A DNA stretch of 64,000 nt from Bacteriovorax sp. MedPE-SWde (lineage in GTDB: Bacteria; Bdellovibrionota; Bacteriovoracia; Bacteriovoracales; Bacteriovoracaceae). Positions 8,850-16,374 of this stretch are shown piece after piece (position 1 is the first letter of the stretch; each line of letters opens with the position of its first letter). Both the position numbers and the translations under genes were made by a program. The notes under the pieces are model-generated. The model ran no database searches, was not told where the DNA came from, and saw only the letters and a program-made list of their open reading frames with translations. The DNA is taken from positions 186,001 through 250,000 of the forward strand of contig MPCU01000004.1 of assembly GCA_001874305.1 (NCBI GenBank). Reading direction: 5' to 3'.

Positions 8850-10423
8850 GCAAAAATCTCATACTGTTCTACATGATATGAGTTTTCAGAACGAATCTGT
8901 AGGCTAACTCCGTAGGCCTCTTCAAGAGTCTCAATAAGATCAAGATCTTCACCGCAAAGTCTTGCCGTTACTTCAGGGTGAGCAAAAATAGAAATTTTCT
9001 TTGCACCACTCTTATCTTTCTTAATTGTCTTAGTTAACTCTCTTACAAGTTCGTAGCATACAGTCAGAACAGTTTTTACACCACCAGTCCCTTCACAATA
9101 AGGACATCCTTCGCAAAGAATTCTAGTCAGAGTATCTCTCGTTCTCTTTCTCGTCATTTCAACGAGACCAAGCTCAGAAATTGGAAGAACTTTGGTCTTT
9201 GCTCTATCTTTCTTTAGTGCTTCAAGAAGAGTCTCATAAACTGCTTGTCTATTTTCAAGCTTCTCCATATCAATGAAGTCGATAATAATAAGTCCACCAC
9301 AGTTTCGTAGTCTTAACTGATAAGCTATTTCTTTAACGGCCTCTAAGTTAGTTCTAACAATCGTTTCTTCGAGTGTTTTCCTACCAACAAATTTTCCGGT
9401 GTTAACATCCACAGAAACAAGAGCTTCCGTTTGATCTATGTTTAGAGAGCCACCAGAGCGGAGGTACACTTTATTACTGAGACCTCTTTCAATCTCAATA
9501 TCAATTCCATGCTTTTCAAAAATTGGAGTCGACTCATCATAGAAAGTTGCCTTCCCCTTTATTTGTGGAAGATACTTTGTCGCAAATCTATCTATCTCTT
9601 TAAGACCCTCTTTAGTATCAATGAAGATATTATCAACATCTTCATCAGTAATATCTCTAAGAACTCTTTGAATAAAAGTAAGGTCTTCATAACAAAGAGC
9701 AGGAGCTTTAGCTTTATCAAAAGTCTTATGAACTTCTTTCCAAATTTTTACAAGAAGGTCATAATCATTTCTTAGTGTTTTACTAGAGCTACCTTCAGCA
9801 ACAGTTCTTGCAATGATCCCCTTCCCTTCCGGGCGGATACTTTCAAGGATAGACTTAAGCCTCTCTCTCTCTTCATCATTTTCGATTCTACGAGATACAC
9901 CTGTGTGCTCTATATAAGGCATATAAACAACATAGCGATTAGCGATTGTTATATGACGTGTAATTCTTGGACCTTTAGTAGAGATTGGCTCTTTTGCAAC
10001 TTGAACAATAATCTCATCTCCTTCTTTAAGAAATGATTCAATTGTTGCAGACTCAGGTCTAAGCTTCATATCTACAGCTTCTGTGAAAGTACTAAGCTCA
10101 TCTGGAATAATTTTTCCACTCATGTTCTTTTCATTTCTGGCAGCTTCAGACTTCTTTGCCATTTCTCTTTGTTCATCTAATGATGGCATATAGGCATCAT
10201 CAACATATAAGAATGCCGCCTTCTCGTATCCGATATCTACGAATGCTGATTGCATTCCAGGAAGAACTCTTAGAACCTTCCCTTTGTAGATATTTCCAAC
10301 TTTTGGCTGACTTGCAGTTCCATCTCTCTCTCTTTCCATTAGAAAATCGAGAATTTCTCCGTTTTCAACGAGAACTGCTCTCCATTCGTTGAGCGTTCTG
10401 TTGATAATTAAATCTTTTGACAT
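8846..10423 (-). CDS. rng: Ribonuclease G/E family endoribonuclease
   Basis: 525 residues, the size of RNase G rather than the long RNase E. An N-terminal S1 domain (about 35-130, VGNIYKGKVLRVLPGMQSAFVDIG) precedes the RNase-H-like and DNase-I-like catalytic core. Conserved features include SVDVNTGKFVG and IIIDFIDM, which carry the metal-binding Asp residues. The zinc-link CPYCEG (CPxCxG) that holds the dimer is present. There is no long disordered degradosome scaffold. The expected roles are 5'-end-dependent mRNA decay and 16S rRNA 5' maturation. AAGGA lies six bases before the ATG. Confidence 0.93.
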   Translation of the reverse strand: MSKDLIINRTLNEWRAVLVENGEILDFLMERERDGTASQPKVGNIYKGKVLRVLPGMQSAFVDIGYEKAAFLYVDDAYMPSLDEQREMAKKSEAARNEKNMSGKIIPDELSTFTEAVDMKLRPESATIESFLKEGDEIIVQVAKEPISTKGPRITRHITIANRYVVYMPYIEHTGVSRRIENDEERERLKSILESIRPEGKGIIARTVAEGSSSKTLRNDYDLLVKIWKEVHKTFDKAKAPALCYEDLTFIQRVLRDITDEDVDNIFIDTKEGLKEIDRFATKYLPQIKGKATFYDESTPIFEKHGIDIEIERGLSNKVYLRSGGSLNIDQTEALVSVDVNTGKFVGRKTLEETIVRTNLEAVKEIAYQLRLRNCGGLIIIDFIDMEKLENRQAVYETLLEALKKDRAKTKVLPISELGLVEMTRKRTRDTLTRILCEGCPYCEGTGGVKTVLTVCYELVRELTKTIKKDKSGAKKISIFAHPEVTARLCGEDLDLIETLEEAYGVSLQIRSENSYHVEQYEIFA

Positions 10424-10458
10424 ATATATTCCTTAAAAAATTATACAAAATAGCATTG

Positions 10459-10600
10459 CCTCAGACATAGTCTGAGGTCTTTAGTCGGGTGTCCCCTGTC
10501 CGCACACGCTTATTCGTCAAAAGCTTCGCTACGCTTGCCATTTTTGACGCATGCATGACGGTAAAGCTCCGACGCAAAAATACCTTAGTATTTTTTCGCG
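10459..10600. repeat. GC-richer palindromic intergenic element
   Basis: The gap between RNase G and NupC holds three inverted repeats. CCTCAGAC/GTCTGAGG (10459-10466 and 10470-10477) is perfect with a 3-base loop. CGTCAAAA/TTTTGACG (10515-10522 and 10542-10549) is the second. CGCAAAAATAC with GTATTTTT-CGC (10573-10583 and 10588-10599) is imperfect. The middle part (about 10484-10575) is visibly richer in G+C and CpG than its AT-rich surroundings. The last hairpin could end nupC transcription. The whole looks like a mobile intergenic (REP/MITE-like) unit or a small RNA, and no second copy is present in this window. Confidence 0.5.
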
Positions 10601-10604
10601 GGCA

Positions 10605-11819
10605 TTATAAAAACATACCCGCAATTGACGCAGTCATCAAGCAGGCAAGGGTTCCCGCTATTAGAGATTTAACCCCTAACTTAGCAAGATCCTTTCTACG
10701 AGATGGTGCAAGTACTCCAATACCACCTACTTGAATTGCAATTGAGCTAAAGTTCGCAAAACCGCAAAGTGCATATGTTGAGATAGCAATTGAGCGAGGC
10801 GAAAGGTTCTTCATCTGACCAGTCAGATCAAGATATGCCACAAATTCGTTTAAAATAATCTTCTTACCAAGTAGTGATCCCACTATCTGGCAATCTTGCC
10901 ATGGAACACCTAGAAGCCAAGCTACTGGAGCAAAAAGGTATCCAGTTATTAGTTCTAGAGATAGCTGAGGAAAACTAAATAGCCCCCCTGCCCATCCAAG
11001 AATTCCATTAAACATCGCTATAAGAGCAATGAATGCCAAGAGCATTGCACCAACATTAAGGGCGAGCTTTAATCCGTCACTTGCTCCAGCTGCTGCTGCA
11101 TCAACAAGGTTTTCAGTATTTTTCTCTAATTCAATTTTTATTCCACCAGTTGTTACCGACTCTTCCTGCTCTGGGTACATAAGCTTCGCGCAAACAAGTG
11201 CAGCTGGTGCAGACATTACAGACGCCGCTAGCAAGTGAGCGGCATCGATACCAAAACCAACATAAGCAGCAAGTACTCCACCTGCAACAGTCGCCATACC
11301 ACCAGTCATTAGCGCCAAAAGCTCAGACTTAGTCATAGACGGAATAAATGGCTTAACAACAAGCGGAGCTTCAGTTTGCCCCGCAAAAATATTTGCTGCC
11401 GCGGCCAGTGACTCCGCACCAGAAGTTCCCATTACTTTCATCATTACTTTTGCAGCCACTTTAATAACAAACTGCATCAGGCCAATATGATAGAGAACAC
11501 TCATTAAAGAACTTGTGAAAATAATTGTAGGTAGAACCATTACGAAGAAGATAAATCCAAACTTCTTTGTATCAGTGAGAGGTCCAAAGATGAAGCCAGA
11601 ACCTTCAGCTGTAAAGTTTAAGATCCCTGTGAATACTGCCCTCGCACCTTCAAAAAAACCTTGTCCCCAAGACGTCTTTAAAATAATAAGGCCTAGAAAT
11701 ATTTGGAGTGCCACACCAGAGAGAACTGTTCTCCAGTTGATTTTCTTTCTATCCGTAGATAATAAGAAGGCCACAAGTAACATGACCATTAGGCCTATAA
11801 AAGATATAAATCTTTCCAT
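10605..11819 (-). CDS. nupC: Concentrative nucleoside transporter (CNT/NupC family)
   Basis: 404 residues, the usual size of bacterial CNT proteins. The sequence is strongly hydrophobic throughout. The hallmark motifs are there: [11 protein letters not shown] in the first half, NEFVAYLDL in the second half, and [15 protein letters not shown] near the C-terminus. These form the nucleoside- and cation-binding re-entrant segments in known CNT structures. The expected role is cation-coupled nucleoside uptake across the inner membrane. It is encoded near deoA-punA on the other strand, which would cleave the imported nucleosides. The Shine-Dalgarno GGAG lies inside a stem-loop (11820-11859), so expression may be attenuated. 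The encoded C-terminus overlaps the palindromic element downstream. Confidence 0.92.
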   Translation of the reverse strand: MERFISFIGLMVMLLVAFLLSTDRKKINWRTVLSGVALQIFLGLIILKTSWGQGFFEGARAVFTGILNFTAEGSGFIFGPLTDTKKFGFIFFVMVLPTIIFTSSLMSVLYHIGLMQFVIKVAAKVMMKVMGTSGAESLAAAANIFAGQTEAPLVVKPFIPSMTKSELLALMTGGMATVAGGVLAAYVGFGIDAAHLLAASVMSAPAALVCAKLMYPEQEESVTTGGIKIELEKNTENLVDAAAAGASDGLKLALNVGAMLLAFIALIAMFNGILGWAGGLFSFPQLSLELITGYLFAPVAWLLGVPWQDCQIVGSLLGKKIILNEFVAYLDLTGQMKNLSPRSIAISTYALCGFANFSSIAIQVGGIGVLAPSRRKDLAKLGVKSLIAGTLACLMTASIAGMFL

Positions 11820-11859
11820 AAAAAAAACTCCAAGGGATTATGCTTATCCATTGGAGTTT
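11820..11859 (-). promoter_or_regulatory. Leader hairpin with U8 burying the nupC ribosome site
   Basis: On the minus strand AAACTCCAA (11851-11859) pairs with TTGGAGTTT (11825-11833). Four more inner pairs form after one mismatch. Eight U run straight into the nupC ATG (11817-11819). By shape this is an intrinsic terminator for the upstream exported-protein gene. Its 3' arm, however, contains the GGAG Shine-Dalgarno of nupC, so the same structure would block nupC translation if transcribed. The pairing is seen directly; regulation is inferred. Confidence 0.6.
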
Positions 11860-11887
11860 ACTAAGATTGACTTAATTTATCAAATAA

Positions 11888-12298
11888 CTAAAATTTAAAA
11901 CTATAAGAAAAAGAAGGGTGAGAAACCTTAAGATTTTTAACGGCTTCTTTGCTTTGTGCGACATGCCATTGCTGTCTGTCACCTGTTGAGAAATCCTCTG
12001 GATTTATAGAGCCACTTTCATAGAGACCCTTTGACTTATTAGCCTGACCCCATGCAACAATACCTACACCAACGATAATCCCAATAGCACCACCAACAAC
12101 AATATTTTTAAGGTGATCACCGGGCTCCTCTACAAAAGAAAGTGTAGATAGGCCAAGAACAGCACCACCAGCACCAGTTCCAGCAATTATAGCAACATCT
12201 CGAATTGAATCGTCCACGAAAGACTTTTCTTCAGCAACAGCAGATTGTGCTATAACGAAATTAAGTGCGATGCAAAAAATAAATAAAATTCTTTTCAT
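11888..12298 (-). CDS. Exported glycine-zipper-like protein, function unknown
   Basis: 136 residues. A signal peptide (about 1-22, ending SAVAEE) is followed by two small-residue-rich hydrophobic segments, about 36-55 (AIIAGTGAGGAVLGLSTLS) and 66-83 (VVGGAIGIIVGVGIVAWG). They have the GxxxG spacing of glycine-zipper membrane segments. A short polar, basic C-terminus ends in aromatic-rich SFSYSFKF. A terminal Phe preceded by alternating aromatic residues recalls outer-membrane beta-signals, but the protein is too short for a barrel. GGATATAG precedes the ATG. It sits upstream of nupC on the same strand, separated by a terminator-like hairpin. I do not recognise the family. Confidence 0.6.
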   Translation of the reverse strand: MKRILFIFCIALNFVIAQSAVAEEKSFVDDSIRDVAIIAGTGAGGAVLGLSTLSFVEEPGDHLKNIVVGGAIGIIVGVGIVAWGQANKSKGLYESGSINPEDFSTGDRQQWHVAQSKEAVKNLKVSHPSFSYSFKF

Positions 12299-12490
12299 AA
12301 CTATATCCTAATGGTCTTTATACATTAATTATATATCAGCTAGATAATCTTTAAAGCTCTTTCAATTTGCAACTTGTACGAGGATTTACTATATTTGATC
12401 ACTACCTCTATCCCATTATGGTACATGGCAGGTATGTTTTTAGCAATGATTATGACCCGGCACATGGCCAGTCAAAAGAGAGCCCACACA

Positions 12491-13816
12491 ATGACAAAAA
12501 TTTCAGATTTTAGTGCCTATAGTCTTATCGCAAAAAAGCGTGATGGAAAATCTCTTTCAGATGAAGAGATAAAGTGGTTCATCAATGGACTACTTTCTGG
12601 AGAGGTTGCTGAATACCAGATGTCTGCACTTCTCATGGCGATCTACCTCAATGGTATGATAGTTAAAGAAACTGCGGCGCTTACAGATGCTATGCTCTAC
12701 TCGGGTGAAACATTAAAGTTCAAAGGAAAGTCAGTTATCGATAAACACTCAACTGGTGGTGTTGGAGATAAGGCTTCATTTATCCTCGGACCAATAGCCG
12801 CGGCCTGTGGAGTAAAGGTTCCAATGATGGCCGGACGTGGTCTTGGTCACACAGGTGGAACAGTAGATAAAATTGAAAGTATTAAAGGCTTTAAAACTTC
12901 GATCTCTTTAGAAGCATTTAAAAAGCAACTTATAAAAGAAGGTATTGTTCTCATCGGACAAACGAAGGACATTGCTCCTGCTGATAAAGTTATTTATGGA
13001 CTGAGAGATGTTACAGCAACAGTTGAGTCTATTCCTTTAATCACTGCTTCTATCATGAGTAAGAAACTTGCTGAAGGTGCTAATGGAATTGTCATGGACA
13101 TTAAAACTGGCCAAGGCGCATTCATGGACAATACTAAGGACGCTAAGGCCTTAGCAAAGAGCTTAAGAAATACGGCAAAGAGATTTGGAAAAGGAATGGT
13201 AACTTACATTACCGATATGAACCAACCTCTAGGTAACTATATTGGTAACTCTCTTGAGATTATAGAGTCAATTGAAACACTGAAAGGAAATGGTCCTAAA
13301 GATCTTACTGATATTTCTGTAAAGCTCGCTGGAGCAATGATTTACCTGGCGGGTAAGGCAAAAGATATTCCAGAGGGAGAGAAGAAGGCGCAAGCGTCTA
13401 TTGATAATGGGAAAGCACTAGCAGTATTCAAAAAATTAATAAAAGTACAAGGTGGAGATGAATCAGTTATTGAGGATTACTCAAAACTTCCTCTAGCTAA
13501 GAAAGTTACTCATTATAAAGCAACTAAATCTGGCTTTGTTTCCAGTATAGCTTGTAAAGAGATGGGCCTACACTGTGTTGCACTTGGTGGTGGAAGAAGA
13601 AAAGCTTCGGATATCGTTGATATGGGAGTAGGATTTATTCTAAAAAAGAAAGTTGGAGACAAGGTTACTAAAGGTGAAACTCTAGTAGAAATCCTTCATC
13701 ATAAAAAACAAGAAGCTCAAGTTGAAGATATATTGAAGGCGCTAAAGAAAGACATAAAGCTGTCTACTACTAAGCCGAAGAAGACAAAATTAATCTATGA
13801 AATGAAGGAAGTATAA
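12491..13816 (+). CDS. deoA: Thymidine/pyrimidine-nucleoside phosphorylase
   Basis: 441 residues from the ATG at 12491, matching the roughly 440 residues of DeoA. The frame stays open upstream to a TTG at 12374, but that extension is a hydrophobic stretch foreign to the family and has no ribosome site. Family signatures are clear: LLSGEVAEYQMSALLMAI near the N-terminus, the phosphate- and substrate-loop region KHSTGGVGDK, and MMAGRGLGHTGGT. A C-terminal alpha/beta domain follows (GGGRRKASDIVDMGVG). It converts thymidine or other pyrimidine deoxynucleosides plus phosphate to the base and (deoxy)ribose-1-phosphate. Its stop overlaps the start of punA (TAATG), so the two are translationally coupled. 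Confidence 0.92.
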   Translation: MTKISDFSAYSLIAKKRDGKSLSDEEIKWFINGLLSGEVAEYQMSALLMAIYLNGMIVKETAALTDAMLYSGETLKFKGKSVIDKHSTGGVGDKASFILGPIAAACGVKVPMMAGRGLGHTGGTVDKIESIKGFKTSISLEAFKKQLIKEGIVLIGQTKDIAPADKVIYGLRDVTATVESIPLITASIMSKKLAEGANGIVMDIKTGQGAFMDNTKDAKALAKSLRNTAKRFGKGMVTYITDMNQPLGNYIGNSLEIIESIETLKGNGPKDLTDISVKLAGAMIYLAGKAKDIPEGEKKAQASIDNGKALAVFKKLIKVQGGDESVIEDYSKLPLAKKVTHYKATKSGFVSSIACKEMGLHCVALGGGRRKASDIVDMGVGFILKKKVGDKVTKGETLVEILHHKKQEAQVEDILKALKKDIKLSTTKPKKTKLIYEMKEV

Positions 13817-14640
13817 TGGAAGCGACAGTTGAGAAACTACAAGCGACAGCTAATTTTATAAAAGACAAAGTTAAAGAACTACCACAAATTGGAGTTGTTC
13901 TTGGTTCAGGACTTGGTGACTTTGCTGATTCTTTAGATGATAAAGTAGAGATACCTTATACAGAAATTCCGGGGTTCAAAAAAACTACAGTTTTAGGACA
14001 TGCAGGAAAGTTAGTCATTGGAAAAATCAATGGTGTTAGTATTGCTGTAATGGCCGGAAGAATTCATGCTTATGAAGGCCATAGCATGGAAGAAGTTGTT
14101 TACCCTGTTCGTGTTCTAGGAATGCTTGGAATAGAGACACTAATTCTAACTAATGCTGCCGGAGGTGTTAACGCTAACTACCACCCGGGTCAATTAATAC
14201 TAATAAAAGACCATATAAACCTAACAGCAACTAACCCACTTTTAGGGCCAAATAATGAACAACTGGGAACACGTTTTCCAGATATGAGTTTCGCTTGGCA
14301 TCCAGACCTAAGAGAAGTTGCAATGAAGGCCGCTAGTGACATTGGCTATGACTTAAAAGAAGGTGTTTATGCTGGAGTTATTGGTCCATGCTACGAAACA
14401 CCTGCTGAAGTAAGAATGCTCGGTGTTCTTGGAGCAGACATGGTTGGAATGAGTACTGTTGCTGAAAATATCGCAGCTGTACACATGGGAATGAAGGTCA
14501 TGGGTATCTCTTGTGTGACTAATATGGCCGCAGGGATTGAAAAAGGTGAACTAAAGCACGAAGATATAAAAGAGCAAGCTGCTCAGGTTATGACTAAATT
14601 TTGTGATATCCTAAAAGCGGTTGTTTCTTCACATAAGTAA
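13816..14640 (+). CDS. punA: Purine-nucleoside phosphorylase (trimeric PNP type)
   Basis: 274 residues. The family motifs are IGVVLGSGLGDFAD (phosphate loop), VLGHAGKLVIG, MAGRIHAYEGH, LTNAAGGVN, GPCYETPAEVRML and the purine-site Asn in CVTNMAAGI. The layout is the trimeric, PunA/XapA-like NP-I type, not the hexameric DeoD type. It releases purine bases and ribose-1-phosphate. It is coupled to deoA by a one-base stop/start overlap. With NupC nearby on the other strand, the window holds uptake plus phosphorolysis of both pyrimidine and purine nucleosides, a useful set for a cell feeding on another cell's nucleic acids. A strong hairpin follows the stop. Confidence 0.93.
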   Translation: MEATVEKLQATANFIKDKVKELPQIGVVLGSGLGDFADSLDDKVEIPYTEIPGFKKTTVLGHAGKLVIGKINGVSIAVMAGRIHAYEGHSMEEVVYPVRVLGMLGIETLILTNAAGGVNANYHPGQLILIKDHINLTATNPLLGPNNEQLGTRFPDMSFAWHPDLREVAMKAASDIGYDLKEGVYAGVIGPCYETPAEVRMLGVLGADMVGMSTVAENIAAVHMGMKVMGISCVTNMAAGIEKGELKHEDIKEQAAQVMTKFCDILKAVVSSHK

Positions 14641-14661
14641 TAAGAAAATAATACCTAAATA

Positions 14662-14690
14662 TACGGCATTGATTCCAATGCCGTACTCTT
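14662..14690 (+). terminator. Hairpin ending the deoA-punA unit
   Basis: TACGGCATTG (14662-14671) and CAATGCCGTA (14676-14685) form a perfect 10-bp stem with a 4-base loop. The following tract (CTCTT) is only partly U-rich, so it is a probable rather than certain intrinsic terminator. Confidence 0.65.
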
Positions 14691-14748
14691 GATAGAATAG
14701 TAGAAAGCTAATCTATATGCCGAATGAATATTCGGAATCGGAAATTGA

Positions 14749-16062
14749 ATGATTAATAATGAATCTAAAGAACTTCTCAGCTCATTGAGCTTTTGTGTAT
14801 TTGACCTTGAAACTACAGGTGGTAATCAAAAAAGCGACAAAATCATTGAAATTGGTATGGTCAATATTGATAATCTTCAAATTGGCGAGAAAGTAAACTT
14901 CCTAGTTGATCCAGAAAGAAAAATTCCAGACTTTATTCAAAAACTTACTTCTATTAAACAGGCCGATGTTGAAGGTTGTCCAAGAATAGAAGACCTCATG
15001 GATAAAATCCTCGAGATAATTGGAGATAGAATTCTTGTGGCACATAATGCTTCTTTTGATGTTCCCTTTCTAAACTCAGTATTAGAAAGAATGGGAAGAC
15101 CAAGAGTTGAGAATAAGAGTATTTGTACTAACTTAATGACCAAATACCTCATTCCAACAATGATGAACTCTAATCTCAATTACATGAGTAATATATTTAA
15201 TATTAGTCACCAAAAGGCCCACAGAGCTTTAGATGATGCGGATGCAACAGCAAAACTCTTTCTCAATTATTTAAAGATATTTGAAGATAAAGGTGTAAAG
15301 AAAGTAAATCACCTCTACTACCCTAAGAATAGATACGAACTTGATCTTACAAATTTTAAGAAAGAGTCTACAACTGAAGAAGTACTAGAAAAAATAAAGA
15401 CTATAGACTCTCCCTTTCTACTTTCTTTAAAGGGTCACAATGGAATAATCCTAAGTGCTTTTCCTTGCTCAGGAAATGAAGAAGAGCTTGATCATATTCA
15501 AGGCCTAATTGAAGAAACAGATTGGGAAACTCTGACTATAAAATTAGTTGGACCTTTTACAGAAGTACTTATTAAGTTCAATCACCTATTTGCAAAACTA
15601 AACTCAGAGCAAAAGGAAAGTGTCATCTCTAAGCTTTGGGAGTTTCATATTCCGAATGGAGATAGATCGGAACTTAAAAAGAGTGCTAAAGAAAGATTAA
15701 GTAACGACTTCGTTATTATGAATCACTTAGTCCCTGAACAGTTCACAATCTATCCGATGTCTGCTCTTGGCCATAGAAATGAGCTAGTATTTAGATACCC
15801 TGGACACAAGAAGAAACTTATTCAATATATAAATTCTAAAAGTAATAAGATGATGAGTGGTAAGATGAGAAAAGTATCCTACTCGGCTCCTCTTAAGGAT
15901 TTTTTAGACTGCTATATGTGTACAATGCTAGACAAGAACACTGAAATACTTTTGTTTAATAAGTTTTCAGCAAAGAAAGACGAAGAGAAACTTCATACAA
16001 CAATTGAAAAATTCTTATCGAAAAATCCAAATACCTACAACTACCCCCAAAAATATATTTAG
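14749..16062 (+). CDS. DnaQ-like 3'-5' exonuclease with unknown C-terminal domain
   Basis: 437 residues. Residues about 11-180 are a DEDDh exonuclease domain: FDLETTG (exo I), HNASFDVPFL (exo II) and HRALDDADA (exo III with the catalytic His). This resembles the proofreading epsilon subunit and PolC-type exonucleases. The remaining 250 residues (about 188-437) are not a helicase, GIY-YIG or BRCT domain that I recognise. They are charged and carry a late GHRNELVFRYPGHKK segment. It could be a stand-alone repair or nucleotide-scavenging nuclease. The gene is not next to polymerase genes. Its last 48 bp overlap crcB tail to tail. Confidence 0.75.
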   Translation: MINNESKELLSSLSFCVFDLETTGGNQKSDKIIEIGMVNIDNLQIGEKVNFLVDPERKIPDFIQKLTSIKQADVEGCPRIEDLMDKILEIIGDRILVAHNASFDVPFLNSVLERMGRPRVENKSICTNLMTKYLIPTMMNSNLNYMSNIFNISHQKAHRALDDADATAKLFLNYLKIFEDKGVKKVNHLYYPKNRYELDLTNFKKESTTEEVLEKIKTIDSPFLLSLKGHNGIILSAFPCSGNEEELDHIQGLIEETDWETLTIKLVGPFTEVLIKFNHLFAKLNSEQKESVISKLWEFHIPNGDRSELKKSAKERLSNDFVIMNHLVPEQFTIYPMSALGHRNELVFRYPGHKKKLIQYINSKSNKMMSGKMRKVSYSAPLKDFLDCYMCTMLDKNTEILLFNKFSAKKDEEKLHTTIEKFLSKNPNTYNYPQKYI

Positions 16063-16374
16063 AAGTAATATGGAAATACCTTCAGCGGTATTTCCACTTT
16101 TAAATGCTCCTACAACTTCAAGGGAAAATGTACTAAATGTTGTAAGTCCACCAAGAACACCTGTTTTAAGCAACCTTGAAGAGTCATTAGAAAGGTCATA
16201 CTTAAACGATAGTATGAGCATCACTATGGCACCTATAACATTCACGGCCAAAGTACCAAGCCAAGGTCTAAGGTGAAAATAGCTGGCCATTAAGCCGGTA
16301 GAAAAGCGTAGAGAAGAACCTATTCCTCCTCCGATAAAAACATATAGTAATTCTTTAAAAGTATTACTCATCAT
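16015..16374 (-). CDS. crcB: Fluoride channel CrcB/Fluc
   Basis: 119 residues with four hydrophobic segments, the usual Fluc size. Signatures are GGGIGSSLRF near the N-terminus, GTLAVNVIGA (pore Asn) in segment 2, and GVLGGLTTFSTFSLE (the Phe/Ser/Thr fluoride track) in segment 3. It forms a dual-topology dimer that exports fluoride. The start is either ATG 16374 or the next ATG 16371; AGGGA upstream fits the second slightly better. It overlaps the upstream kinase-like gene by 11 bp, so it is co-transcribed. No fluoride riboswitch is seen in front of it. Confidence 0.93.
   Translation of the reverse strand: MMSNTFKELLYVFIGGGIGSSLRFSTGLMASYFHLRPWLGTLAVNVIGAIVMLILSFKYDLSNDSSRLLKTGVLGGLTTFSTFSLEVVGAFKSGNTAEGISILLLNIFLGVVVGIWIFR

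Noticed and set aside
10489-10734. 81-codon plus-strand frame through the palindromic element
   Set aside because: It runs into the nupC coding region on the other strand and has no ribosome site. Only the element itself is worth following.
12374-12490. N-terminal extension of the thymidine phosphorylase frame from a TTG
   Set aside because: The extension is hydrophobic, foreign to the family and lacks a Shine-Dalgarno. The start at 12491 gives the normal family length.
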